Origin: Elymus sibiricus
Taxonomy: Eukaryota; Streptophyta; Magnoliopsida; Poales; Poaceae
Reading direction: 5' to 3'
Length of the DNA stretch: 64,000 nt
NCBI GenBank assembly: GCA_039707655.1
Contig: CM077671.1
Location: forward strand, 302,560,509-302,624,508
Below, one piece after another: positions 45,209-55,638 of this stretch. The translations under genes were made by a program, and so were the position numbers. The stretch's first letter is position 1. Every line of letters begins with the position of its first letter. The notes under the pieces are model-generated. The model searched no databases, was not told where the DNA came from, and saw only the letters and a list, made by a program, of their open reading frames with translations.

Positions 45209-46793
45209 ATATATATCCGCTCCCGCCACGCGAAGGTCGAGACTCGAGACCCTGAGCGCGCGGCGGCTCCATCGACCGATCACAGGAACCGCTCTATATA
45301 TCCGGTAAATCCCTTCGTCCGATCCATCATGCACATGTTCTCCCCTCCCCTTCAGTCGTTCTTGGTTCTTTATTTTCTGTATACAACTCGTCGCATTTCG
45401 TCTGTTACGGCTGCGGCTGCACGCTGGGGTTCGAGTTTTGTTAGCCGCCAGTTCCTCTGATCGGGAATCAGCAGTTTATCCATCACACGCATTTTTTTAT
45501 GGATGAGAAACCGGCAATTCACCTATACGTTTTGTGTGTCTGTACGCCAGCGAGCAGTGCTTCATAACTGATTAAACATCTCACAAAAGCGTTCCTGTAA
45601 GTAAGCTGCCACCAAGCGTTCTTGGTTCCATCCGCAGCCTAACCAAACTGGCCGAGAATGAAAAATTCTACTGAAAATATTACTCGTACTAGTCTGATTT
45701 TCGGAAAATAAATGTGTTAAGAGCTTCTTTCTTGGCAATTGGGGCCCGTTTAGGTGGAATGGTGATCAGTCACTGCTCATGATAAGTGTAAGAATATTAA
45801 GGTTATCAAATTTTGCAGTATTCTTTAGATTATAATAAATCAATCCCTTCACTTGGAAACAACTGCCTCTGTTTATCTGTCTGCTCTTCGTCTCAGCTTT
45901 GATTTGGAGAATTCTACGGATATAGCCTGCTCTTATATTTCTTTACAGAGGGAGTATGTCTGCCATCTTAGTTGGACTATCTCAGCCTAGGAACAAACTT
46001 GACTCATTTGGTGCTCATCTATTACCATTGGGTCAGGATTCAAAGAGAATACTTGGAACTTTCTACACCAATTATTGCTATTCGAATAAGCCTGCTCGGA
46101 CTTTCAGACCAACACCGAAAAGTCTTGTGCTTACAAGGAACAACAGTCCACCATTATTATCCGCTGTTCACACTGAACTGAACAATACAGTCGACCTTCT
46201 CTTTTTACCTTTTACGGTTAGAATGGGGCAGTTGAGAGAAACAGATAGTTGTTCTATATAAGAGTGAGCACCAAATATCAAATAGATTATTTTCTTTTTC
46301 ACGATAGAGAAAAAATCGATTTACTGCTGCTATTCTTAGCTCCTCGTATGAGAAGATTTGCCTGCTAGTGGTCCAAGCTCAAGGTGCGTGTTCATCTTGA
46401 ATAAGCATCACCTATATTTCTCCCAAAACGAAAATTGAGGATAACCTGTACTCCACCAACATATTGCTGCTTCCAATATCTTTCTACTATGAAAACTAGT
46501 CGCGACAAAATTTATATACGTGATTATCAGTTTACTAGCAATATATACAGAAATCAAGGTTCAAATATGCATTCTATGTTAAAAAAGATAAAACCCTTAA
46601 ACATGATAAATTGATAGTTTCTAAGTATGTAAAGATCATCGTTTCGTGATGTCACTTAGGCGGTGTTTATATGGTTATAATTTTTGCAATGTGGGAGTAC
46701 TGTAAACGTCTAATCTCCATATGTCCCCCTCTCCAGCTACTGAAAATAATTCAACCGTTTCTCCAGGAAAACTAAAAGTTGTTCTAGTAGCAG
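45209..46793 (+). promoter_or_regulatory. Promoter, 5' leader and leader intron of the sulfate transporter
   Basis: A TATA-like tract (tatatat, 45209-45215) is followed by two GAGAC motifs (45239-45243 and 45246-45250). GAGAC is the core of the sulfur-responsive element known from Arabidopsis SULTR1;1. A GT donor at 45305 and an AG at 46792-46793, two bases before the ATG, fit a ~1.49-kb intron in the 5' leader. I infer transcription starting near 45240. Induction under sulfur starvation is typical of group 1 transporters and is consistent with these motifs, but it was not shown here. Confidence 0.5.
45956..46261 (+). other. Unrecognised 101-codon open frame inside the leader intron
   Basis: Begins with ATG and encodes a mixed-composition peptide (SAILVGLSQPRNKLDSFGAH at the start) that does not look like simple repeat sequence. 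It lies wholly inside the presumed leader intron of the sulfate transporter and has no clear partner exons. It may be a captured gene fragment, part of an old transposon, or chance. No function assigned. Confidence 0.25.
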
Positions 46794-46795
46794 AG

Positions 46796-49700
46796 ATGGT
46801 TCATCATATATCTGATGAGGCAGCGGATGAACCTAGTATCACCACACAGACACCCTCCAATGACCCATCTCAAGCACCGCTGGTGTACAAAGTGGGCTAT
46901 CCCCCTCCGAAGAACTTGGCCACAGAGTTTACAGAAACATTGAGAGAGACTTTCTTCCACGACAACCTGCTGCGTCAGTACAAGGGCCAATCCGGACCGA
47001 GGAGGTTCATGATGGGGCTGGAGTTCTTGTTTCCAATATTTGGGTGGGGTAGGGATTACAGTCTCAGCAAGTTCAAAGGCGATCTGATCGCCGGGTTGAC
47101 CATCGCAAGTCTCTGCATTCCTCAGGTATCATCAAGGATGACTAGTCCACCTTGGCTTTTCCTAGTTAAACTGTGCCTAACATTGAATGTTGGACTCTAA
47201 TAGGACATTGGCTATTCGAAGCTTGCTAATTTGGACCCGCAGTATGGGCTTTGTAAGTTCCTCCTCTTGACTCGAGATTTGAAGTGAAACATTTAAGCTT
47301 GTTTTGCTACTAGTATAATTTACTTTTGTTAGTTGGTTTCAGATTCCAGCTTCATTCCCCCATTGATCTATGCTGCAATGGGTAGCTCGAGGGATATAGC
47401 GATTGGTCCAGTTGCCGTGGTTTCACTTTTGATAGGTTCACTTCTACAAGCTGAGGTTGACCATGTCAAAAACAAGGAGGAATACATGCGCCTTGCTTTC
47501 ACGGCAACCTTCTTCGCTGGCATCACTCAAGCAGCCTTAGGATTTCTAAGGTATAATATGCAAACATATACTAAAAGCTTGCACATGATGTAGGTGCGTT
47601 GGACTAAGAGTTGGTATTTTTTTCAGGTTAGGATTCCTTATAGAGTTTTTGTCACATGCTGCAATTGTCGGATTCATGGGGGGAGCTGCCATTACTATTG
47701 CCCTGCAGCAGCTGAAATACGTGTTGGGTATCTCAAACTTTACAAAGAAAACCGACATAGTTTCTGTAATGGAATCTGTTTGGAGATCAGTTCATCACGG
47801 GGTACGTATCTCATATACTTAGCAGTAACATATCGATTTTATATCTTGGTGAGAACATCATGGGCTGTACGTGTTTTCTGGAATTATAAAAGAATCTTTG
47901 TAATTCCCAGAACTTGTTTTTTTCATTATTAATAAAAGCACATCATGCCATGTCGATATGGAAATAACTTATCTGGGAAAAACATATCTTTTTGTAAGTG
48001 CTGAATTGTTTTTGGATGTTTGGAGCTCATTTGTCATATTCATTTGGAAGGGGGGGTGGGGGGGGGGGGGGTGGGGTGAATTTGCTTCCCTCTTTTTTGT
48101 GGTCTTCCCGCGTCAGGAAGGGATTAACATAGGCTGAAGATAGTACAACTGCTGTGTGAGTTATCTAAAGTATACTGACAAGGAGATGCTTGTATATGCA
48201 GTGGAACTGGCAGACAATTGTGATTGGCGTATCTTTCCTGGCTTTCCTTCTGTTTGCGAAGTTTATCGTAAGGATTTTTTTTTCCTTGTATCTTTGCAAC
48301 ACGTTTAACATTTTAAAAATTATTTCATCCACTAAGGATGTTTGATTTACACAGGGAAAGAAGAATAGGAAGCTTTTCTGGGTGCCAGCTATTGCTCCTA
48401 TAATTTCAGTGATTCTAGCAACATTTTTTGTATACATTACTCGTGCCGACAAGCAAGGTGTTCAGATAGTAAGTGACTAAGTTAGTACAGTTAAGGCCCA
48501 GTTTTATGGACCATACACTCTTTGTCATCGATAAAAAATTGGTTGTCACTTGGTCATCAGGTGAGGCACATTGAACAGGGAATCAACCCATCATCAGTAC
48601 ACATGATTTATTTCACTGGTCCATTTGTTGCAAAAGGTTTCAAGATCGGTGTTGTTTGCGGCATAGTTGGTTTGACAGTACGTATGCTGATACGAATACA
48701 TATTTGTTTCATATTTGTTTCTCCTGTCATCTGCATCTCCAGATTTCTCCTCAATCTGTGTGTGACTACTTCATCAGGAAGCTGTAGCTATTGGAAGGAC
48801 ATTTGCTGCTATGAAGGACTACCAGCTAGATGGAAACAAGGAGATGGTAGCACTTGGAACCATGAACATAGTAGGATCAATGACATCTTGTTATGTCACG
48901 ACAGGTAGCTCTGCCCTTTCTACCTAACAGAGTTCGACCGTAAACTATCTGTAAAATACAGTGTCAAAATCTATATCCTGTATTCTTTTTTCAGGTTCTT
49001 TCTCTCGCTCGGCAGTTAATTTTATGGCTGGCTGCAAGACTCCTGTATCCAATGTGGTTATGTCAGTAGTGGTTCTTCTTACCTTGTTGGTCATCACACC
49101 GCTATTCAAATATACACCGAATGCAATCCTAGGGTCGATCATTATTTCCGCGGTGATCGGCCTTGTGGACTACGAAGCAGCAATTCTCATCTGGAAAGTT
49201 GACAAATTCGACTTCATTGCGTGCATGGGGGCATTTTTCGGTGTTGTTTTTGTATCCGTTGAGATTGGCCTCTTGATTGCTGTAAGGACCAACGCATTAT
49301 CTTGATGAAAATAATAATAATATGTTAATGTCTTTTTGAGGAGACATAACTAAAACTTACCTGTTGTTCTGGATATTACCAGGTAGGAATCTCATTTGCC
49401 AAAATACTTCTTCAAGTAACAAGGCCAAGGACAGCCCTACTTGGAAATCTTCCCGGCACCACAATATACAGGAACATCAGCCAATATCCAGAAGCAAAAC
49501 TTACTCCTGGGGTGGTGATTGTGAGGGTTGATTCTGCTATTTATTTTTCCAACTCTAATTACGTCCGAGAAAGGTAAAGATGGTAAATTTATCACACATT
49601 ATGTTTTGAATTTGAAGAATGGTAAAATACACACACATGAATTCAGTAATTTCAGCCTCATAGGCCTGATATCTGGTGCTCCATGGCAGAATTCTTAGGT

Positions 49701-50181
49701 GGCTGACAGACGAAGAAGACAGAGCTAAAGCAGTAGGATTGCCTAAAATCAGTTTCTTGATTGTGGAAATGTCACGTAAGTTGAAATTATATGTTGGTCT
49801 GAGAAATTTCAAACTATTTTTTTTCAATCATTGCACTGATGCAGTCCGGTGAAAAATGCTGGTGCAGCCGTTACCGACATCGATACAAGTGGCATACATG
49901 CTCTTGAAGATCTATCCAAGAATCTTCAGAAAAGAGATATGCAGGTACACCCATTCAAGCTACATACCCTTTCAAAAAACCATAATCATGTTTCACTGGG
50001 CCGCCGATAATGTTGTCCCTGTTGTCTATTTTGGCAGCTCATTCTGTCGAATCCTGGTTCCGTCGTCATAGAAAAACTGCAAGCATCGAAGCTCACCGAG
50101 CACATTGGAAGCAGCAATATATTCCTCGCAGTCTCTGACGCTGTGCGATTCTGTACGACGAAGTCGATGCAGGAACCGTGA
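46796..50181 (+). CDS. SULTR1: Group 1 high-affinity sulfate/H+ symporter
   Basis: Thirteen coding exons keep one frame of 656 codons: 46796-47125, 47204-47252, 47343-47550, 47627-47801, 48202-48267, 48355-48468, 48561-48677, 48778-48904, 48995-49281, 49383-49573, 49690-49775, 49868-49944 and 50038-50181, all with GT..AG introns. A short hydrophilic N-terminus ([13 protein letters not shown]) precedes a transmembrane block including the transporter signature around [20 protein letters not shown] and [16 protein letters not shown]. The C-terminal third is a cytosolic STAS domain with DIDTSGI (about 587-593), whose Thr is a known regulatory site in the family. Length and sequence are close to barley HvST1-type proteins (recognised from memory). 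It would import sulfate with protons at the plasma membrane, mainly in roots. The frame is open 25 codons further upstream, but that reads through the presumed intron. No disabling change was seen. Confidence 0.95.
48053..48078. repeat. Poly-G tract in an intron of the sulfate transporter
   Basis: Twenty-six bases of nearly pure G with two T interruptions in the coding strand of intron 4 (47802-48201). Such runs can form G-quadruplexes and are prone to length errors in sequencing. Confidence 0.85.
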
Positions 50182-50379
50182 TACTTCGGCGGAATGGCTG
50201 GTGGTAATCGTGGTGTTAGTGTTGCGAATAGTTTTTGTGTTGCCTGTGATCTATAAGCTGGGTAGCGCAAGATGATATGGCTTTGTGGCCAATGTAGAAA
50301 CATATAATAAGTTAAGGCCAATGTAGAAACATATAATAAGTTAAGGCAACCACCGGAGCCTCTCCCATTTAATAAATAC
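50182..50379 (+). other. 3' UTR region with a duplicated 29-mer
   Basis: Downstream of the sulfate transporter stop, a 29-bp unit starting ggccaatgtagaaacat occurs twice head to tail (50287-50315 and 50316-50344), identical by eye. This is a recent tandem duplication in or near the 3' UTR. Confidence 0.85.
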
Positions 50380-50381
50380 TA

Positions 50382-50502
50382 CTCCCTCCGTTCACCATTA
50401 TAAGATGTTCTAGCTTTTTTCTGAATCAAATGTATATAACCGTATTTTAGCATGTTTGTTCACTTATTTCAGTAAGCATCTTATGATAGTGAACGGAGGG
50501 AA
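50382..50502. mobile_element. Stowaway-type MITE (121 bp)
   Basis: Ends CTCCCTCCGTTC and GAACGGAGGGA are inverted partners, and a TA dinucleotide sits on each side (50380-50381 and 50503-50504). TA duplication and the CTCCCTCCGT start are diagnostic of Stowaway/Tc1-mariner MITEs. It lies about 200 bp past the sulfate transporter stop, so it may be within its 3' UTR. Confidence 0.92.
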
Positions 50503-50535
50503 TAGAAGATATAGTTTAGAAGGAAGAGGATTTGT

Positions 50536-50931
50536 AGCACCTGGGTGCTTCACACGGTCACACCCCTATATGAATGTTATGTTCAAAAAAATACCAGGAA
50601 ATTTCAAAAAGAAAAAGTCTGGGGGTTTGGGAGATGAAACCTAGGTGTCCAATCTACTTTCGTGTGAAACTTTGTGAAAAATACCAAGAAACATATTCGT
50701 GGCAAAAAAGACAAAATATTCCTATGTATAGAAGAAAACTTTTTGGGTGGATTCTAGTTCGGACTGTATTTTCTTCGCTATGGATACATTTCTTGGTATT
50801 TTTCTACGCAACTTCATACGGGAGTAGATTGGCCACTCAAGTTTGAGATCCCAAAATTTTAGATTTTTTTTATTTTCTGATGGTATTTTCTGAATTTAAT
50901 TTTGGTATAGGGGGTGGAGCACCCAGGTGCT
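50536..50931. mobile_element. Fold-back MITE with AGCACCTGGGTGCT ends
   Basis: The left end tagcacctgggtgcttca and the right end tggagcacccaggtgctcc are inverted copies, and the terminal motif AGCACC(T/C)(G/A)GGTGCT is itself palindromic. Inner segments also pair (for example 'ttcttggtatttttc' near 50788 with 'aaaaataccaagaaa' near 50678). About 396 bp, no coding capacity. Target duplication not resolved. Confidence 0.7.
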
Positions 50932-51775
50932 CCTGTGTATTTCCCGGGTTTTGAAGTGCTCCTCTACTGAGTATGAACGAAGTAAATTTTTGGAACTCAT
51001 GGCGGATCTTCCTCGAGTAGGTACGGATATATCTCGTCTCCGAGCTGTAGTTCGTGGCGGATCCTCCGCCTCAATTCAAGGTAGAAAATACGTTGGAAAG
51101 GATGGCCTGAAAAGATATATATTTTTGTTGAAAAGTTAAAACACAGTGCATTTTCCCTTCTTTCTAACAAGAGCTCGGTTCATGTGGCCAGCCTGCGTCT
51201 ACCGCACGCAGTAAGCCATGATATAGGTTCATTTTCGGCCAAAAACATGGCAAAGATTGCCCTTTATTGGATCGGGAAAGTACAGAAAACAACAATATAT
51301 TACTGTTGAACATAAAGATGACACACTAGGTAGATTTGATAAAATGAGATCTAACTGTTGAACACAGCGGATCAACGTGGCCCTTGTATACGACGTGGCA
51401 TCTCTCAGTGCATTTTATTTTTCTTGATCAAAAGAGAGGCCTCCCTCTCCGATTTCATTAAGAGAAACCAAAGGTTCAAAGCTACTACTAAGGTTTTTAT
51501 TACCCCCACACGACATCCTATCTTACATGACCATGGATTACGACGAACCCCAGCCCAGCACCTCAAAGGAAAGGATCATGCAAGATCCCAAAATAAAAGC
51601 AGAGCACACACCAGCTGAACTGGGGCACCCACACAACATTTCAGATACTGGGGTACAACATACACTAGTTGGCAGCAAAGCCTAACACATCATAGCTAAA
51701 GCAAGAACTAGATAGCGGCTGAGTCACTGGGAAGACGATCGGGATCTCGATGCATGCATGCATGCTCGTGCATGA
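50932..51775. other. Intergenic DNA between the MITE and the thionin gene
   Basis: No gene recognised. Around 51430-51480 the phrase 'tttcattaagagaaaccaaag' resembles sequence often found near LINE or retro-gene ends, but no further LINE part is visible. It must include the thionin 3' UTR next to 51776. Confidence 0.45.
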
Positions 51776-52400
51776 TCAAGCATCGACGGATGCAGTGTTG
51801 GCGTCGTTGCAGAACCGGCCGCATGCATCGCCGCAGCGCTCCACGCCGACTTTCATGTCTTCGCCAAGCTCAGCTGACGACAAGATGTGCGTAATGTAAT
51901 GTTCATTCTAAACCGAAAAAATCTTCTTTTTCTTTCCCTTATGAACAATTGAAAGGATACATACAGATGAATTAATTAAGAAATTTAAGATGCTACTTAC
52001 ATGAGTTGACTTTGTCACAGACTGAGAGCCTACATCCCAAAGTGCAGTACTCGATGGCATCCGGTTCTTCCTCCGCAACAACAGCAGCAGCAAGCATTAG
52101 TCAACCTTAATTGCAACTGAGCAAAATAATAATACAGAGAAAACTGAGTTTACCAGCTGGGCTAGGGAGAAGGTTGAGGTTAGGGTACTCCCTGGGACAC
52201 GTGGGGCCCTCTGTGAGCATACTGCCACACATTTTTGCGCAGGGGTTACTGGCGTGCCTGAAACGGCACACATTGAAACAGTTTCTTGACTTGGTGTCTC
52301 TGCAGCAACTCCTGCCCTCTACTACTTGGACTTGTTCCGGGACGAGTCCCAGTATGATGAGCGCACACATTATCAAGCCCTTGAAATGCCTGCTCTCCAT
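51776..52400 (-). CDS. Thionin-type antimicrobial peptide precursor
   Basis: Three exons on the minus strand keep one frame of 136 codons: 52400-52154, 52066-52001 and 51873-51776, with GT..AG introns of 87 and 127 bp. The precursor has the standard thionin layout: a hydrophobic signal peptide (residues 1-29, MESRHFKGLIMCALIILGLV then an EQVQVVEG end), a basic cysteine-rich mature peptide starting about Arg30 with a Cys-Cys pair, and an acidic C-terminal propeptide with six cysteines (YCTLGC, SVC, RCGDAC, FC). Such peptides are secreted or vacuolar and permeabilise microbial membranes. The mature part shows seven cysteines: the position where the usual Cys-x-Cys would have its second cysteine reads Ser, so one of the four usual disulfides seems impossible. 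The first exon alone stays open past the donor as a longer frame, which would hide the gene. Start choice: the ATG with the signal peptide. Confidence 0.88.
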
Positions 52401-52581
52401 GGCGGCCTTCCCAGCTGCGAAAACGCACGGGGATATTGGGTGCAAAGCTTGTAGGTTACTACCGACCGAGTTTGCGGGAACAAGCTAGGCTCGTACTCGT
52501 ATGGCCCCAATTTATATAATGTGGGCAGTAAATGAGCCGTGCGCTGCCGACGGCTGTAAAGAGTTATGATTTGTGGGAAAC
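52401..52581 (-). promoter_or_regulatory. Thionin promoter, cut short by a retrotransposon
   Basis: On the minus strand a TATATAAA box lies at 52518-52511, about 111 bp upstream of the ATG. Only about 63 bp beyond the box the LTR of a Copia element begins (52582). The native distal promoter is therefore displaced or missing from this side. Confidence 0.7.
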
Positions 52582-52692
52582 TGCTCGACACCCAATAGGG
52601 TGTGGCTATCTCATATATATAGGGATACACAACGTGTACAAATACATGAGTACAGGGTATACACAGAAGCTACATAAATACATCATCTAACA
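52582..52692 (-). repeat. Short 3' LTR of a Copia element
   Basis: On the minus strand it starts TGTTAGATGATG and ends GTGTCGAGCA, about 111 bp. It is preceded by the polypurine tract gattgagggaggg (52705-52693). The LTR is much shorter than the Angela LTRs, as in Hopscotch-like Copia families. Its 5' partner is not in the window. Confidence 0.75.
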
Positions 52693-55259
52693 CCCTCCCT
52701 CAATCTTAACTGTGACCTGAAGTACAAAGCAAGTTAAGATTGTGCCTACATCCTTCAAACTGAGGTTGTGAAAGAGGCTTCGTGAAGATGTCAGCAAGTT
52801 GATCTTTGGAAGAGATGAACTTGATATGAAGAAGCTTCTGTCAACACGTTCCCTCACAAAATGATAGTCAACTTCGATGTGCTTGGTACGAGCATGAAAA
52901 ACTGGATTAGATGAAAGATATGTCGCACTAATGTTGTCACACCAAAGAACCGGCGGCTGCTCCTGAGAGACTCCCAACTCTCTCAAAAGAGACTGTACCC
53001 AAATGAGCTCAGCGGTGGCATTGGCAACTGCCTTGTACTCTGCTTCGGTGCTACTCCGAGATACTGTGGCCTGCTTACGCGCACTCCATGCGATCAAGTT
53101 GTGACCAAAGAAGACAGCATAACCCCCCGTGGATCGCCGGTCATCCAGGCTCCCAGCCCAATCCGCATCAGAAAACGCCGGAAGAGCAGTCGAGGAGGTA
53201 GACCGAAGATGCAAGCCATAGGAGACAGTGTGAGAGACATAACGCAGTATACGCTTCATAGCTGACTAGTGCGAAGTCCGAGGAGCATGAAGATACTGAC
53301 ACACACGGTTCACCGCATAAGAGATATCCGGCCGTGTGATCGTCAAGTACTGCAAGCCACCAACAATACTGCGATACTCTGTAGCATCATCTGAAGGAAG
53401 CAAGACACCATCCAAAGCTGATAACCTATCAGTGGCCGACATGGGCGTGGCAGCATGCTTGCATTGTAGCATACCAGCACGGCGAAGCAAATCCAAGGAA
53501 TACCGATGTTGAGTGAGAGTCAAGCTAGTAGGAGTCCGTGTAACCTCTAGACCAAGAAAGTAATGGAGAGCACTCAGATCCTTGACAGCAAAGTGACCAC
53601 CCAGAGCAGACAGCAGACGATCAGCAGCAGCCTCTGAGGAGCTGATAAGAATGATATCATCAACATAAACCAGCAGATACATAGTCACCTCAGGACGATG
53701 AAACAGGAACAGAGACGTGTCAGCAACAGACGGAGTAAATCCAAGACGTCGAAGTACCGAACCAAGCCTGGCATGCCAAGCACGAGGAGCCTGCTTGAGT
53801 CCATAAAGCACCTTAACAAGACGACACAAATGATGTGGACGAGCAGGATCAACAAAACCTGGAGGTTGCCGCATGTAAACTTCTTCCTCCAAGACTCCAT
53901 GAAGAAAAGCATTCTGAACATCAAGCTGACGAAGAGACCACCCTTTGGTGACAACCAAGGACAAAAGCAAACGAATGGTGGTAGGTTTGACAACTGGACT
54001 GAAAGTATCCCCATAATCAAGACCATACCGTTGTTTGAAGCCTTTAGCCACCAAACGTGCCTTATATCGCTCAATGGACCCATCAGCATGCTTCTTTACT
54101 TTAAACACCCACTTGGAGTCAATGATGTTAACACCAGTCACAGGAGGAACCAGGCGCCAGGTATCGTTCTTCAGTAGCGCCTGAAACTCTTGCTCCATGG
54201 CACTGCGCTAATGAGGAACCCGAAGAGCTGCCTGAAAATGCCGAGGTTCGGCGGTGGGATCATCATCTGTCTATGCTACACACGCTGCAATCCACGCAAC
54301 GGTGCCGTCAGTGCGCTCCTTTGGCCGAACAATGCCACTCTGACTACGCGTACGAGGACGCGAAGGAGTAGCCGGCGGCAAAGGTGGCGACGGTGACGGA
54401 GTCGATGATGCCGGTGGGGACAAAGCAGATGGCCTCCCAGACACAGGAGACCCGTCCGGCGAGGTAGTCTTGGACAGCGGAGTAACCGGCATCAGCATGG
54501 GCATGGCCCCCGCGACAGGGTCTGGCTCGGGAGAAGCTGGCTCGGCCGACGCGGGCGATTCAGCCAGCGCGAGCAGGGCAGCCAATGCGGGCGAGGCCAA
54601 CACAGGCGAGCCAGGCTCAGCCGACACGGGAGGTTCGGCTGGCGCGGGCGGTTCATCCGGCGCAGGCAGTTCGGCCGGTTCAGCCGACGCGGGCGGTTCA
54701 GCCAGCACAGTCGGCGAGACCGAGGAGACGCGCGCGACCACTAGCGGCCGCTCATCCAGAAGCTCGAGACATGCTCCTCGCCCAGTACCTGCACCATGGT
54801 TAGGCAACAACGACGGGGTATACGCAACATCAACAAATTGACCAGGCATGGGTAAATTAGATTTCTCAAGTGCAACAGGAGGGGTGGAAGTGACCGAAGG
54901 TGTAGCAAAAGAAAAGACATTCTCATCAAACACCACATCACGAGAGATGTAGATGCGGTTAGAGGAAACATGAAGACATTTGTATCCTTTATGAAGAGAA
55001 CTATAACCAAGAAACACACACTGTTTAGACCGGAACTCCAACTTGTGTTGGTTATACGGACGAAGATGTGGCCAGCACGCACACCCAAAGACTTTGAGAA
55101 ACGTATAATCAGGAACTTCATTCAACAATAGCTCAAGTGGTGTTTTCATCTGACGAAGACGTGTAGGGAGTCTGTTAATGAGAAAGCATGCGGTGGAAAA
55201 CGCATCACTCCAGAATCTGAACGGAACGGAGGCATGGGCAAGCAAAGTAAGACCAGTCT
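52693..55259 (-). pseudogene. Copia pol remnant (integrase end, RT, RNase H)
   Basis: Read on the minus strand from 55245: end of integrase (MLAHASVPFRFWSDAFSTA; GCACWPHLRPYNQHKLEFRS), a Pro/Ala/Ser-rich linker (about 54370-54800), then RT at 54198-53266 with the [11 protein letters not shown]sp and the YVDD box, then RNase H at 53259-52687 with [16 protein letters not shown], the [11 protein letters not shown]lu and [14 protein letters not shown]. The frame is stopped by a TAG near 54268 and a TAG near 53264 (a Trp position), otherwise nearly open. Everything upstream (gag, protease, integrase core) is missing: the element is cut at 55259 by the LTR beginning at 55260. Confidence 0.92.
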
Positions 55260-55557
55260 TGTGACGCCCCCAATTTCGACCGTACGCTAGTCATACACAC
55301 AATGCGTACGATCAAGATTAGGGACTCACTGATTGATACCACAACACAACACTAGACACAAATTAAAGTCATACAGCTTCATATTACAAGCCAGGGGCCT
55401 CAAGGGCTCGAATACAAAGCTCGACAAGCACGAGTCAGCGGAAGCAAATAATATCTGAGTACAGACATAAGTTAAACAAGTTTTGCCTTAAGAAGGCTAG
55501 CACAAACATAAGCAGCGGATCGAAAGAGGCGAGGCCTCCTGCCTAGGAACCTCCTAA

Positions 55558-55638
55558 CTACTCCTGAGCGTCGGGGGCAGCCTCCACATAGTAGTAGGCT
55601 CCAGCGGTGGTGTAGTAGTCGTCTCCGGCGTACTCCAT
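55558..55638 (-). CDS. 26-codon Tyr/acid-rich micro-ORF inside the LTR
   Basis: ATG at 55638-55636 and TAG at 55560-55558. The peptide is rich in Tyr, Asp, Glu and Ala (starts MEYAGDDYYTT). It lies downstream of a CT-rich tract ending in AG (near 55672), so it could be in a spliced exon of a transcript reading out of the LTR. I have no evidence of translation, and it may be only a chance frame. It is listed because I recall the same arrangement in related LTRs. Confidence 0.3.
   Translation of the reverse strand: MEYAGDDYYTTAGAYYYVEAAPDAQE

Noticed and set aside
46721..46795. 25 extra codons at the start of the sulfate transporter frame
   Set aside because: The stretch is pyrimidine-rich, ends in a splice acceptor (gcag) and is not like the N-terminus of group 1 transporters, which begin near MVHH.
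53685..54177. Frames of 134 and 159 codons on both strands
   Set aside because: Shadows of the Copia reverse transcriptase frame at 53266-54198.
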